Assembly (NCBI GenBank): GCA_944389505.1
Contig: CALXMP010000001.1
Span: 62,001 to 126,000, forward strand
Source: an uncultured Spirochaetaceae bacterium
GTDB lineage: Bacteria; Spirochaetota; Spirochaetia; Sphaerochaetales; Sphaerochaetaceae
Direction of reading: 5' to 3'
Length of the DNA: 64,000 bases
Below, piece after piece: positions 8,979 to 18,400 of this stretch (position 1 is the first letter of the stretch; each line of letters begins with the position of its first letter). The notes under the pieces were generated by a model. It saw only the letters and a program-made list of their open reading frames with translations, was not told where the DNA came from and did not search any database. A program made the position numbers and the translations under genes.

Positions 8979-10316
8979 GAGAATCATACCTGCTGCGACA
9001 GAAGCACTCCGCGTAAGGGCATTATCCTCAGCCTCTTCCTTTGTGCTGCCTCTTGCAACAGCGGAGGAGGACTGCTCATATGCTGATTCAGGCTGTGTTT
9101 TATCGACAAGAAGGACACGGGCATCGGACCTTGCAGCCCACCCAGATGCAATCGGGGATGTATCCGTTATACCGATGCGGAACAGAACGAAGTATCTTCC
9201 CTCCGGATACCTTGTGAGCATATTGATATAAACGCCCTCGTCATCATCGCCGCTTGCCTTTGCCACAAGATAATCCGCTCCGACGCTGCTGACCACAGAG
9301 GATAGCATCCCGTAGGCATTATCGCCTGCAACGACATTGCCATTCTCATCATAGAAGGCAACGCCTATGACAGTCTCATCGGCAGGATATGCCATATATC
9401 CTTCTGTCCTGTATGATATCCCCCTCTCGCTGAACAGTCTGTAGAAATCATCCATGAATCCACCAGGGGCCTTCTGCTCAATCTCCCTCATGGCATCCAA
9501 TGGAAGGGAGACTGAGAATATCACATCGGACTGCCGTATCGTATAGGGATCGGTCACAGTGAACACGAAACGCCCTCTGCTGTCTGTCTGGCACGTCACG
9601 GTAGCACGTTCCCTCTCTCCATCTGCATTTATGCGCTCATAGGATGCATCGATCTTTCCCGATATGATGTATGGATGGAATATACCCTTGGTACGCTTCG
9701 CAATCACCTCTCCATCCCTGTTTACATCCAGCTCGATATTGCCAAGATACCCCATAGCAGTCTGGAGGATGGAATCAGGAGAGAGTGATGCATCTTCAAC
9801 AGGCCCTTCAAGAGAGACTGCAAGAGCCCTGAGTGTCTCTGCAAGCGCTTCTGTATCCTCGTTGGCACGGTATCTGTCACCGGCACTGCCAAGGTGGTTC
9901 CTTATCGACTCCTCGCGCTCGAGCATCATCACATACTCTTCGCTCATCATGGAATTGTATGAGGACTCTGGTGTAACGACTGCAACATAGCACTCATATC
10001 CATTGCCGGAAACCGTTGAAAACTCCGAATTTATATATGTTCCCAGCTCTGCTATGCCATCGGTGCTTACAAGCTCCCTGAGATAGTAAGGAGAAAGATC
10101 ATACCCTATTCCAACACTCATCGATGCAAGCGCATCATCAAGCGCTGCGGTGCGGGCCTCTGTCGCATTCTCTCCATAGCCATGGCCAATGAAGACAAGA
10201 GAGCCGAATATCATGGGAGGACGGCGTATCCAGTCAGGGCCGTTCTCGTTCTGCCCTGTTATGCAGGAGGCAAGCAGCAGAGTGATGAATAGGACAAGAA
10301 TGATATTTCTTTTCAG
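8967..10316 (-). CDS. Lipoprotein of unknown function, apparent CTG start
   Basis: The reading frame is open upstream of the first ATG (10214), back to a TGA two codons before a CTG at 10314-10316. Starting there gives 449 residues with a lipoprotein signal: M-K-R-N, a hydrophobic core, then LLLASC with the lipid-anchored Cys at 18. GGGAGG lies 6 nt before the CTG. The CTG overlaps the upstream stop codon as CTGA, like the usual ATGA coupling. The segment after the signal (GENATEARTAALDDALASM) resembles LPP20-type surface lipoproteins, but this is only a resemblance. Starting at ATG 10214 would remove the signal sequence. Confidence 0.75.
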   Translation of the reverse strand: MKRNIILVLFITLLLASCITGQNENGPDWIRRPPMIFGSLVFIGHGYGENATEARTAALDDALASMSVGIGYDLSPYYLRELVSTDGIAELGTYINSEFSTVSGNGYECYVAVVTPESSYNSMMSEEYVMMLEREESIRNHLGSAGDRYRANEDTEALAETLRALAVSLEGPVEDASLSPDSILQTAMGYLGNIELDVNRDGEVIAKRTKGIFHPYIISGKIDASYERINADGERERATVTCQTDSRGRFVFTVTDPYTIRQSDVIFSVSLPLDAMREIEQKAPGGFMDDFYRLFSERGISYRTEGYMAYPADETVIGVAFYDENGNVVAGDNAYGMLSSVVSSVGADYLVAKASGDDDEGVYINMLTRYPEGRYFVLFRIGITDTSPIASGWAARSDARVLLVDKTQPESAYEQSSSAVARGSTKEEAEDNALTRSASVAAGMILSRI

Positions 10317-11269
10317 AAGTCACCTCCCATTCCAATCATAAGCATATGCTCTCCCTGGATATTCTCATATCCTATCCTCCAGAAGAACGAAGGGGTTGCC
10401 CTGTGTTCATAGAAGACGGAGAACCTGCCCTTCCAGTCAAATCCCGAAGGACCTCCTCCCAGAAGAATTGCAGCATCGGCACCGATTCTGCCATCTTCTA
10501 TCAGTGTAAAGCTTACCGACGGGAATATCCTGTGGATATCCAGGAAGGCCTCAAGTCCGATGCCACCATACCAGTACATAGCGCCATCATCATACCTGAA
10601 GAGGAAGGAGACAAGAGGGACAAATGGATAAATAAGATCCGTTCTCCCGAAGGAGAGCGATCCCGTCATATCCACGCTGGGGAATGAGAATCCCATCGCC
10701 GCCGATCCGAACATCGTCCATTCACCTTCGCTCTCCAATGATATCCCCGGGAAGGGGTTATCAAGGAAGATGGGGGAAAGAACATACACGCCAGGATAGC
10801 TATCGGAAATCTCGAAGACACCGCGCAGCCTGCCATCCGCATCGATGGCATCAAGCCTCGTTCCACGCCTGTAATACTCATCGGAGAGGAATGAGAAGGA
10901 ACCTTTATGGATGTAATCCAGCCTTAGTCCGGACGACAATAGCGATTCCTCGTAATAAAGCAGCGACACTATCTCAGCCTCGATAGCATCAGAAAGCTCC
11001 TCTCTGTCGTGTCCTACAGCATTGATCTCTGTATCCGTCCCATTGAACCCGATTGAAAAGGAGCCGTGGATCATATCCGGGAAGTAGCTGTCATCCTCAC
11101 TGTATGAGGAGATTGAGATATCAAGATTCCCCCTTCCCGCTGTGCTTTCATCGACAGCCCTTCCTATAGCCGCCATCGCATAATCCGGGAAAGAACCATC
11201 GGATGTTATCGTGCTTGCATATAGCGTAGATACAAGCATAATGGCAATCAGAGCAGCAATCCTTCTCAT
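10313..11269 (-). CDS. Exported protein of unknown function, possible outer-membrane beta-barrel
   Basis: The 318-residue protein has a cleavable signal peptide (MRRIAALIAIMLVSTLYAS). Its C-terminal half is rich in alternating hydrophobic and aromatic strands with glycine turns (FWRIGYENIQG, GMGGDF) and ends in phenylalanine, as outer-membrane barrels often do. It starts with an ATGA overlap to pepT (11266-11269) and ends in a CTGA overlap with the next lipoprotein, so the three genes are translationally coupled. No family was recognised. Confidence 0.75.
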   Translation of the reverse strand: MRRIAALIAIMLVSTLYASTITSDGSFPDYAMAAIGRAVDESTAGRGNLDISISSYSEDDSYFPDMIHGSFSIGFNGTDTEINAVGHDREELSDAIEAEIVSLLYYEESLLSSGLRLDYIHKGSFSFLSDEYYRRGTRLDAIDADGRLRGVFEISDSYPGVYVLSPIFLDNPFPGISLESEGEWTMFGSAAMGFSFPSVDMTGSLSFGRTDLIYPFVPLVSFLFRYDDGAMYWYGGIGLEAFLDIHRIFPSVSFTLIEDGRIGADAAILLGGGPSGFDWKGRFSVFYEHRATPSFFWRIGYENIQGEHMLMIGMGGDF

Positions 11270-12474
11270 GCATCCCCCTTTGCTATGGCGAGCACAAGCT
11301 CAAGACTGCGCTCCATCGATTCAAGAGCAATCCACTCTGAGAGGGAGTGGAGATTATGTCCGCCCGTGAAGATATCAGGGGAAGCAATGCCATGGCTTGC
11401 AAGATGGGCCCCATCGGTTCCGCCTCGCACCATATTCTCAGAAATAGCCAATCCTATCGAATCCGCAGCCCTCCTGAGCCTTTCCATTGCATATGGATGG
11501 GATGCTACCGTACCGGCAAAATTCGAGTAATTCTGCTCAATCACGCACTCCGTCTCCGTACCATAGATAAGATCTGCACTATTTACGATGGCTTTCAGGA
11601 TATTCTCTCTCCTCTGCAGTCCATCACTATGGAAATCACGCATGATCACAAAAAGCTCGGCACTCTCCGCTGTACCTGACATACTCATAACAGCAAAGAA
11701 TCCCTCTTCTCCAGAAGAAGACTCTGCCCTCTCGCCCCCTGGCAGGGCCTGGGCTATGAAAGCTGCAGCCTGAAGCGCATTCCTCATCACCCCCTTCGCC
11801 GATCCGGGATGGACAGCCCTGCCCCTGATCCTTACCGAGGCCGATGATGCATTGAAACAGCCTATATCGATAATCCCTTCCTCGGTGCCATCGACTGTGT
11901 AGCAGACAGATGCATTCATATGCTCATAGGGAAATCTATCCAGGCTATGGCCTGTCTCCTCATCTGGAGTGAAGTATACTTCGATATCAGGATGGGAGAT
12001 TGATGGATCCGATGCAAGGATTGAAAGCATCTCCATGATAATAGCTATCCCAGCCTTATCATCAGAGCCCAGCAATGTTGTTCCATCGGAGGTCACGACC
12101 GTACCGTCCTTATAACGGATAAGATCAGGATTCTCCTCTGTACTGATGGTTATACCGCTAAGAGCTATATCCTGGCCATTATAGGGGGAATGGACAACGG
12201 GCTTCACGCCATTGCCAGGGACATCGTCGGCTGTATCGACATGGGCCATGAATGCGATGCTTTCCCCAGTCATGTTTCCAGCAAGACGGCCCTGCAGAAC
12301 ACTCTCAGGGCCATAATATGTGCTGCATCCAAGCTCCTCAAGCTCAGAGCGGAGCAGCATCATCAATTCCTCCTGTCCTGACGTCGAAGGACGGACCGAG
12401 CCTGCCAGCTGGCTGTTGCTCATTGTATCTATCTGGACATATCTGAGGAATCTTCCGAGAAGCGTGCTAGCCAT
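11266..12474 (-). CDS. pepT: Peptidase T (tripeptide aminopeptidase, M20B)
   Basis: The 402-residue protein matches the family length. Zinc-site motifs are AHVDTADD, LGSDDKAG and TPDEETGHS, and ALPGGERAE-like and RGGTDGAHL segments lie in the expected order. The family removes the N-terminal residue of tripeptides in the cytoplasm. The ATG at 12474 has no Shine-Dalgarno; an extended -10 (TGG CATAAT) ends 6 nt before it, so it probably heads a leaderless transcript that includes the two envelope genes downstream. Confidence 0.93.
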   Translation of the reverse strand: MASTLLGRFLRYVQIDTMSNSQLAGSVRPSTSGQEELMMLLRSELEELGCSTYYGPESVLQGRLAGNMTGESIAFMAHVDTADDVPGNGVKPVVHSPYNGQDIALSGITISTEENPDLIRYKDGTVVTSDGTTLLGSDDKAGIAIIMEMLSILASDPSISHPDIEVYFTPDEETGHSLDRFPYEHMNASVCYTVDGTEEGIIDIGCFNASSASVRIRGRAVHPGSAKGVMRNALQAAAFIAQALPGGERAESSSGEEGFFAVMSMSGTAESAELFVIMRDFHSDGLQRRENILKAIVNSADLIYGTETECVIEQNYSNFAGTVASHPYAMERLRRAADSIGLAISENMVRGGTDGAHLASHGIASPDIFTGGHNLHSLSEWIALESMERSLELVLAIAKGDA

Positions 12475-12480
12475 GCTGCT

Positions 12481-12489
12481 ATTATGCCA
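12481..12489 (-). promoter_or_regulatory. Extended -10 promoter of pepT, start codon at +1
   Basis: Minus strand reads TGG CATAAT, then AGCAGC, then ATG. The hexamer is a 5/6 match with the TGn extension; no convincing -35 was seen. Confidence 0.55.
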
Positions 12490-12513
12490 CAGAGCCCATG
12501 CACAGGGAAGCTC

Positions 12514-13356
12514 TCAGATCGTGAACTCATATTTCTCCAGCATAGGCTTCACATCATTCACGATATTGAAGAGCGTGAATACCCCAAGGATAACCCCGGT
12601 GAGTACGGGAGACCTGTTAAGAGCTGTACCGATGCTTATCATGGAGGAAGCAAGCATCCATGAGGCGGTCGGCTCAGTAGTGACATCCTCCAGCCATTGC
12701 TCGAACGTCTCTGCAATGTCACCGGACCGGTAATACTCAACAACAGCCATTATCGTGGTGGCAAGCACACCTGCGGCAATCGCAACAGCCGATGCTGCAG
12801 CAACCTTGCCCCAGAATATCATATCGGGAACAAAAGAATACACGACAGCCGCAGTCAGCAGTACAGCACTCTTTATGACGAGGGTCTTAAGATCCTCAAG
12901 GAATGCCTCCTGCTGCTCTGGGGACATAAGCCGTGCCTTAGGCATAGCCGCATCATAGAGTCTTGTCTCCAGCTCCATGACCTGTTCCCTGATCTTCGCG
13001 ATTTCCCGCCCCGGAGCAAGGATTTCTGCCGCCTTGAATACCTCCTCAGCATCTTCGTAGGCAGATGTCTCAAGGCAGAATTCCAGGTACTCCACCCCGT
13101 TCTCCTCCTCCAGCGCCCTTGTGGCAATCTCATAGCCATCAGCATCTGCAAGCATTGAGACATCAGGAAGATCGGCTGAGATATATTCCCTCACAAGGGA
13201 AAGATTCTCATCTATCACCCGGCCTGCTGCTGATGTGAGCGCTCTTGAATCGATACCGCCAGGACCGGTTCCTGGAAGTGCGCATGAGACGGCGAGAGTA
13301 GCTGCTATGAGAAGCAGTGCCACACATTTGTCAAAATAGATTCTGGCTTCTTTCAT
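12514..13356 (-). CDS. Lipoprotein with C-terminal membrane segments, unknown function
   Basis: The 280-residue protein has a lipoprotein signal (LAVSC, Cys 25). A helical, charged region covers about residues 40-165. It is followed by at least two strongly hydrophobic segments (about 165-185 and 190-215, including AAASAVAIAAGVLATTIMA) and a last hydrophobic stretch near 245-265. A lipid anchor plus internal membrane helices is unusual. The start has AGGAGG in front. It lies upstream of pepT on the same strand and 15 nt after the gene at 13372. No family was recognised. Confidence 0.7.
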   Translation of the reverse strand: MKEARIYFDKCVALLLIAATLAVSCALPGTGPGGIDSRALTSAAGRVIDENLSLVREYISADLPDVSMLADADGYEIATRALEEENGVEYLEFCLETSAYEDAEEVFKAAEILAPGREIAKIREQVMELETRLYDAAMPKARLMSPEQQEAFLEDLKTLVIKSAVLLTAAVVYSFVPDMIFWGKVAAASAVAIAAGVLATTIMAVVEYYRSGDIAETFEQWLEDVTTEPTASWMLASSMISIGTALNRSPVLTGVILGVFTLFNIVNDVKPMLEKYEFTI

Positions 13357-13371
13357 ATATTTCCTCCTGAA

Positions 13372-13878
13372 TCAGATAGTGAATCCCGCAATCAGCGATA
13401 TCCTGAATTTCGAATACTGGGGTATAGCTTCCCTTAGCTCGGCAAGCCTTGCTTCCTCCGATGAGAAGACATCCGTGAATGATATCCGGGGTTCCAGATA
13501 GAAGTATGGGAATTCAATAGTCCACCCGATCATTGCCTCGGAAAAGAAGATGAGGTTATCATCAGGGGCCTCAATCCCCCAGAACACTCCGAATCTGAGA
13601 AGTGATACTCCTGCATAGAAACCCAAGCCCTCAAACGGATAGACAGATACGGCAAGTCCGGCCTCAAGGAAATCCAGATCGTAATCATATGAATGGGAAT
13701 AGCGCACAGGCAGAGATACTCTTATGCTGCCGTAACGGTATGCAGCCTCCGCATCAAGGCGCAGTGAGGGATAGAATGATGAATCGACACATCTGAGATC
13801 AACACCTGCCTGCCATGTGGAAGACCATATGCCATGTGCCATAAGAACCATGATTGCTATCGCCAAAAGCTTTCTCAT
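13372..13878 (-). CDS. Small exported beta-rich protein, possible outer-membrane barrel
   Basis: The 168-residue protein has a signal peptide (MRKLLAIAIMVLMAHGIWS). The mature part alternates aromatic and polar residues in short strands (YRYGSIRVSLPVRYSHSYD, LGFYAGVSLLRFGVFW) and ends in RISLIAGFTI. This pattern fits a small eight-stranded barrel. No Shine-Dalgarno precedes the ATG; CATCCT at the leaderless -10 position is a poor hexamer. Family unknown. Confidence 0.65.
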   Translation of the reverse strand: MRKLLAIAIMVLMAHGIWSSTWQAGVDLRCVDSSFYPSLRLDAEAAYRYGSIRVSLPVRYSHSYDYDLDFLEAGLAVSVYPFEGLGFYAGVSLLRFGVFWGIEAPDDNLIFFSEAMIGWTIEFPYFYLEPRISFTDVFSSEEARLAELREAIPQYSKFRISLIAGFTI

Positions 13879-13939
13879 GGTTCAAGGATGGATCAGCTGA
13901 AGCCTCAGGATAAGAGGCAGAAGCGGTCAGATTATCTAC

Positions 13940-14422
13940 TCAGCTGTCCCAGCCAAGCGCTCCACGGAGCTCGCTCTCCCTGCTCTGGATTGCATTCGAT
14001 ACGAACTTCTGAGGCTCCTCATGGCCATTGAGCGTCAATGAAATGCCTTTATGGAATCCATCGACCTTTCCAAGGCTGTATTCAGAAATCTCCGGAACAG
14101 AGCATGACCAGGCGATACTCACCCCGCCCTTTGCCCCTTTCCTTGAATAGAAGATAACCTCGGATGAAGTTATCGTAAGAGCACCGGGGATGAGTGTTGT
14201 GCTATCAGGAGTAATCATCGATGCCCGGACGAACATGAAGCTTTCAGTGCCCCTCTGCTTCCTTACCATCTTCTCCGTCACAACCGAGGAGATGACATAG
14301 TAGACAGCAACAAGCGGTATCTCCACAGCCATCAGCGGCCATATGATCATTCCCTTGAATGAAGCATAGTAAACGAAGGCAGCGAACACAGCCAGAATGA
14401 GGAAAAGTACAGCACGCTTCAC
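13940..14422 (-). CDS. Small membrane protein of unknown function, possible PH-like domain
   Basis: The 160-residue protein starts at GTG with GAGGTG 8 nt upstream. Two hydrophobic helices (about residues 4-20 and 26-47) are followed by a soluble region with SSEVIFYSRKG and GISLTLNGHEEPQKFV, a strand pattern like small PH/GRAM-type domains; this is inferred by eye only. It is the upstream gene of the series running down to pepT's neighbours, with 61 bp before the next gene. Confidence 0.6.
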   Translation of the reverse strand: MKRAVLFLILAVFAAFVYYASFKGMIIWPLMAVEIPLVAVYYVISSVVTEKMVRKQRGTESFMFVRASMITPDSTTLIPGALTITSSEVIFYSRKGAKGGVSIAWSCSVPEISEYSLGKVDGFHKGISLTLNGHEEPQKFVSNAIQSRESELRGALGWDS

Positions 14423-14541
14423 TTGAAGACACCTCTGAAAAGCAGAATTTCACGGGAATTTTAGCATCTGATGAAGAAATCTGCTACTGCGCATTGGCAG
14501 AAACGGGGACTTAGAGCGTATAGAATTCAAGGAGGCAATGG

Positions 14542-16587
14542 ATGATAAGATTGCTGACAACACTTATGCTGGCTATCTCGCTCCTGGCACTGCCATCATG
14601 CGAAGAGCCAAAAACACATGGAACGATGAGGATCAATCTCGAGCAGGGAACGAGATCCATAGTTCCATCCGGCTACCCACTTGAGGTAGAAGAATACAGA
14701 ATCACAGGCGAAGGGCCACAGGGTGCTGACTTCGAAGTAAAGACAGAACGCACCTCGATAACAATCGAAGGTCTTATCGCTGGTGAATGGATTCTGGAAG
14801 CAGAGGGCATGAATTCCCATGGCGATGTGCTTGTGCGCGGCGATACGGTATTCGCATTCTCTGCATCGAATCCGAGTACAACCATCACACTCGATGAGCT
14901 GATTGGAACAGGCTCTCTGAAGGTAACTCTGGAGTGGGATCCATCGCTCATCGTAGGAAATGCGGAGGTTGAGCTCTCTATCAGACCACAGTATGGCTCT
15001 GATACAGAGAAGTTCCTTACCCTATCATCAATCAATGAGGCAGCAGGTACGGCATCGTACAGCGGCAGTGGTTATGATGCAGGTTCCTATGTACTTTCCG
15101 CAAAACTCTATGACAGCGGCATCCTTGTCGCAGGAAGTGCGGAGGCTGTACGGATTGCCGGAGACCAGGAATCGGATGGAAAGATTGTATTCGACCTGAA
15201 CAAAAACCCTACTGAACCCGGGACTCTTGAGATCATCAACAGCACAGGAGTCCCGGTGACTTTCACGATCGAAGGCATAGATGATACTGTCGAAGCCGAT
15301 ACCGAGATATCAGTGAGTCTTGTCTCCTCAGCAGACAGCGTGGAGAACTACCAGGTCTCCTGGTACCTGAATGGCGAGAAGCTGGGGGAAGGATCCACAC
15401 TTAAGCTCACGCCATCACTCGGCGTACATCGTCTTGATGCCGTTGCCTCATCGTCCCTTATCGGATCGACCAGCAGTGCGACTGTGAACTTCGAGGCTGT
15501 GACATCCGTAGCGGAAGGAGTACCAAACCAGGGAGGCATCGTACGCGACGGGACAGGCGGGCTGAATCTCGGATCAGACACCCTCGTACACTTCATGCCG
15601 AATGGCAACCTCATGATATTCTCTAACGAGGACAGAACAGTCCAGATCGGCAGAATACTCAGGAACAGCATCACCATAGAGCATGAGATGAGCTTCTCAA
15701 GCCTTGGGATTACAGGTACTGTATCGACATTCGCCGTGGATGAATACAGCTCCAGCGTGTACAAGGTGCTTGTTGGAGTGAATAATCCGTTCGCAGTGAA
15801 GCTGTATAACTACAGCCCGTCGAACCACTCTATGACAAAAGCTGTCGAGGCCAATGCATCACATATGCATATAGACCATACAGCTGAGCAGGATGTAGCC
15901 CCGGTCTATTGCGATCATGCAGCGATTGCATTGAAGATGGACAATTCGGGAATCATCGTTGTCATGGACAGGGACAGGAAGTATATGAACTACATCCTCT
16001 TCCGGCTTGATGAGACCTCTCCGGAGGATTTCGTAATCACAAACCGCTCTGTCATGGGGCTGTCTGAGAATGGAATCATTCCTTATCTCATGACGAATTC
16101 CAAGGATGGCTATGCCTTTGCCGCTCCGCAGCTGTACAATGTGATCCTGAAATATAAGGATGCGCAGGGTTCTCTGTCGGAAGGCTTCATCGAGTTCGCA
16201 GCTGATGAATTCGTGGATACACCTACCGGACTTGCATTCATATCCGATTCGACGATGCTTGTCCAGACGAGCGAGTATCTTACTGTAATCGAGCAGGAAT
16301 CGGCATCGCACTGGATACGGAAGAATAGCGAGATTATGGACAGCCCGAGCACATCCGGACTCTCATCCTCTTCGGACTACAAGTATGCATACTACATCAA
16401 TCAGACAAATGATGAACTTGTAACGCTTGCAATCGTTGATTCCGGCCAGAGCTATACAGAGATAGCACGTACACCTCTTGAGCTTGACGGAGCCGATACG
16501 ATCGCAATCTCACCAAGCGGTGTGAACATGGTGCTCATGGATGAGAGCAATCCTGATTCTCTTGCGATAATGCGCATAAAGCGCTGA
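14542..16587 (+). CDS. Large lipoprotein, beta-sandwich plus propeller-like region, unknown function
   Basis: The 681-residue protein has a lipoprotein signal (LALPSC, Cys 20). About residues 28-325 look like repeated beta-sandwich units (ITIEGLIAGEWILEAEG; VSWYLNGEKLGEGSTLKL is PKD-like). About 335-681 hold repeated strand blocks with display-like phrases (FMPNGNLMIFSNED, GLAFISDSTMLVQTSEY, TIAISPSGVNMVLMD) that suggest a beta-propeller. The start follows AAGGAGG by 6 nt. It is monocistronic, with a strong terminator at 16595. It is likely exposed on the cell envelope; function unknown. Confidence 0.8.
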   Translation: MIRLLTTLMLAISLLALPSCEEPKTHGTMRINLEQGTRSIVPSGYPLEVEEYRITGEGPQGADFEVKTERTSITIEGLIAGEWILEAEGMNSHGDVLVRGDTVFAFSASNPSTTITLDELIGTGSLKVTLEWDPSLIVGNAEVELSIRPQYGSDTEKFLTLSSINEAAGTASYSGSGYDAGSYVLSAKLYDSGILVAGSAEAVRIAGDQESDGKIVFDLNKNPTEPGTLEIINSTGVPVTFTIEGIDDTVEADTEISVSLVSSADSVENYQVSWYLNGEKLGEGSTLKLTPSLGVHRLDAVASSSLIGSTSSATVNFEAVTSVAEGVPNQGGIVRDGTGGLNLGSDTLVHFMPNGNLMIFSNEDRTVQIGRILRNSITIEHEMSFSSLGITGTVSTFAVDEYSSSVYKVLVGVNNPFAVKLYNYSPSNHSMTKAVEANASHMHIDHTAEQDVAPVYCDHAAIALKMDNSGIIVVMDRDRKYMNYILFRLDETSPEDFVITNRSVMGLSENGIIPYLMTNSKDGYAFAAPQLYNVILKYKDAQGSLSEGFIEFAADEFVDTPTGLAFISDSTMLVQTSEYLTVIEQESASHWIRKNSEIMDSPSTSGLSSSSDYKYAYYINQTNDELVTLAIVDSGQSYTEIARTPLELDGADTIAISPSGVNMVLMDESNPDSLAIMRIKR

Positions 16588-16594
16588 AAATGAA

Positions 16595-16632
16595 AGCCAT
16601 CGGGCGTCAACCCGATGGCTCTATCTTTTTTC
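16595..16632 (+). terminator. Rho-independent terminator after the large lipoprotein gene
   Basis: Perfect 10-bp stem AGCCATCGGG / CCCGATGGCT (16595-16620) with a 6-nt loop, followed by a T-run at 16626-16632. It may also end the converging hydrogenase transcript. Confidence 0.9.
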
Positions 16633-16644
16633 AGAATAACGGAA

Positions 16645-18390
16645 TCACTGCTTATAGACAGGCACCTGGACGTACTCTGTATGGAGCAGGTGATGTGCTT
16701 TCTCCGAAAGAGGCTCACCAAGGTAGTCCGCATAGATCTTCTTGATGGAAGGATTCTGATGCGAGCACCTCTTAACAGACTTCTCATCATCTGTATAGAG
16801 TCCCTCGGTTCTCTCCTCACGGACCTTATCATCGGTACCATATGGCTGTCCGCCGCCTGCGATGCATCCGCCACGGCATGCCATGATCTCAATGAAATCA
16901 AGATCGCTCTCGCGTCCTGCTGCCTTATCTTCCTTGATCTTATCAAGAAGAGCCTTAGCAGAGCCCATGCCATGGACTATGGCAACACGGATCTTCTTTC
17001 CGTCAACATCGACCTCACCGCGCTTGACGTTGTCGAGGCCACGGACAAGCTTGATCTCAGGATCGGAAAGCTCCTTGCCTGTAAGACCGAAGTAAGCCGT
17101 TCTTATTGCAGCCTCCATAACACCACCGGTTACACCGAAGATCGTTGCAGCTCCTGTGTATTCTCCGATAGGATCATCTGCCTCTGAATCCGGGAGATTG
17201 GAGAAGTCAAGACCGCGCGAAGCAATAAGCCTTGCAATCTCACGTGTTGTGAGGACAAGATCGACATCACGCTCTCCAGAGGATGATGCATGCTCTCCAT
17301 CACGTGTTATCTCAGCCTTCTTCGCAGTACATGGCATGATAGCAACGGAATAGATATTCTTCTTGTCTATGCCGCTCTTCTCGCTCCAGTATGTCTTTGT
17401 GACAGCTCCCTGCATCATCATCGGGCTCTTTGCCGATGAGAGGTTATCAAGAAGCTCTGGATAGTACTTCTCTGCATAATCCACCCAACCAGGGCAGCAG
17501 GAAGTAATCTGAGGCATTACACCGCCATTCTTAATCCTGTCAAGAAGCTCATAGCCCTCTTCCATGATTGTAAGATCAGCACCGAAGTTCGTATCGAAGA
17601 CGTAGTCGATACCAATGCGGCGGAGTGCTGTATAGAGCTTCTTAGTGGAAATCTCACCTGGCTTAAGGCCGAACTCCTCACCGATTGCGACTCTGACAGC
17701 AGGAGCAATCTGGACAGCAACGACCTTATCAGGATCAGCAATGGCCTTCATGAGATCCCTTGTGTGATCCTGCTCATAGATAGCGCCTACAGGACAATGC
17801 GTGATGCACTGACCGCACTTGATGCATGGGCTGTCATTGAGAGGAAGATGCGCAGCAGGGCTCATCGTTGTCTTATCGCCACGGCCGATGAACTCAAGGG
17901 CATATACACCCTGAAGACCCTGGCATACCTGAACACAGCGTCCGCACTTGATGCACTTCTCAGGATCAAGAACAATGGCTCCGGTAGAGCGGTCCTTCTT
18001 ATCCTCCGCAAGGCGGATCTCGAATGGCTGCTCTCTTACACCATACTCTATAGCAAGCTTCTGGAGCTCACACTTGTTGTTCTTCGTGCAGAGCAGGCAT
18101 GAGGAAGGATGGGTGCTCATCGTGAGCTCAAGGATAGTCCTTCTGACCTCATAGAGATCATGATCATGGGTAATGATCTTCATACCCTCTGCAGCTGGCG
18201 TTGAGCATGCGCGGAGGATTTTCTTGGAGCCCTCCTGCTTGCATACGCACAGTCCGCACGAACCGAACGGCTTAAGATCCGGATGATAGCAGAGCGTCGG
18301 GATCTTTATGCCGGCTTTTCTGGCAGCCTCAAGGACGGTTGTTCCCTCTGCTACCTCTACATCTATTCCCTGTACAGTAAGATGAATCAT
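16645..18390 (-). CDS. hydA: [FeFe]-hydrogenase catalytic subunit (NAD-linked, HydA)
   Basis: The 581-residue protein reads in order: a [2Fe-2S] domain (CGLCVC), the His-Cys segment (HPSSCLLC), two [4Fe-4S] clusters (CIKCGRCVQVC, CIKCGQCITHC), then the H-cluster motifs TSCCPGW, MPCTAKKAE and MACRGGCIAGGGQP, and a small-subunit tail. It interconverts protons and H2, taking electrons through HydB. The start at 18390 is fixed by GGAGGA just upstream; a TTG at 18414 lies inside hydB. It is the last gene of the five-gene operon. Confidence 0.95.
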   Translation of the reverse strand: MIHLTVQGIDVEVAEGTTVLEAARKAGIKIPTLCYHPDLKPFGSCGLCVCKQEGSKKILRACSTPAAEGMKIITHDHDLYEVRRTILELTMSTHPSSCLLCTKNNKCELQKLAIEYGVREQPFEIRLAEDKKDRSTGAIVLDPEKCIKCGRCVQVCQGLQGVYALEFIGRGDKTTMSPAAHLPLNDSPCIKCGQCITHCPVGAIYEQDHTRDLMKAIADPDKVVAVQIAPAVRVAIGEEFGLKPGEISTKKLYTALRRIGIDYVFDTNFGADLTIMEEGYELLDRIKNGGVMPQITSCCPGWVDYAEKYYPELLDNLSSAKSPMMMQGAVTKTYWSEKSGIDKKNIYSVAIMPCTAKKAEITRDGEHASSSGERDVDLVLTTREIARLIASRGLDFSNLPDSEADDPIGEYTGAATIFGVTGGVMEAAIRTAYFGLTGKELSDPEIKLVRGLDNVKRGEVDVDGKKIRVAIVHGMGSAKALLDKIKEDKAAGRESDLDFIEIMACRGGCIAGGGQPYGTDDKVREERTEGLYTDDEKSVKRCSHQNPSIKKIYADYLGEPLSEKAHHLLHTEYVQVPVYKQ

Positions 18391-18400
18391 CGCTCTCCTC

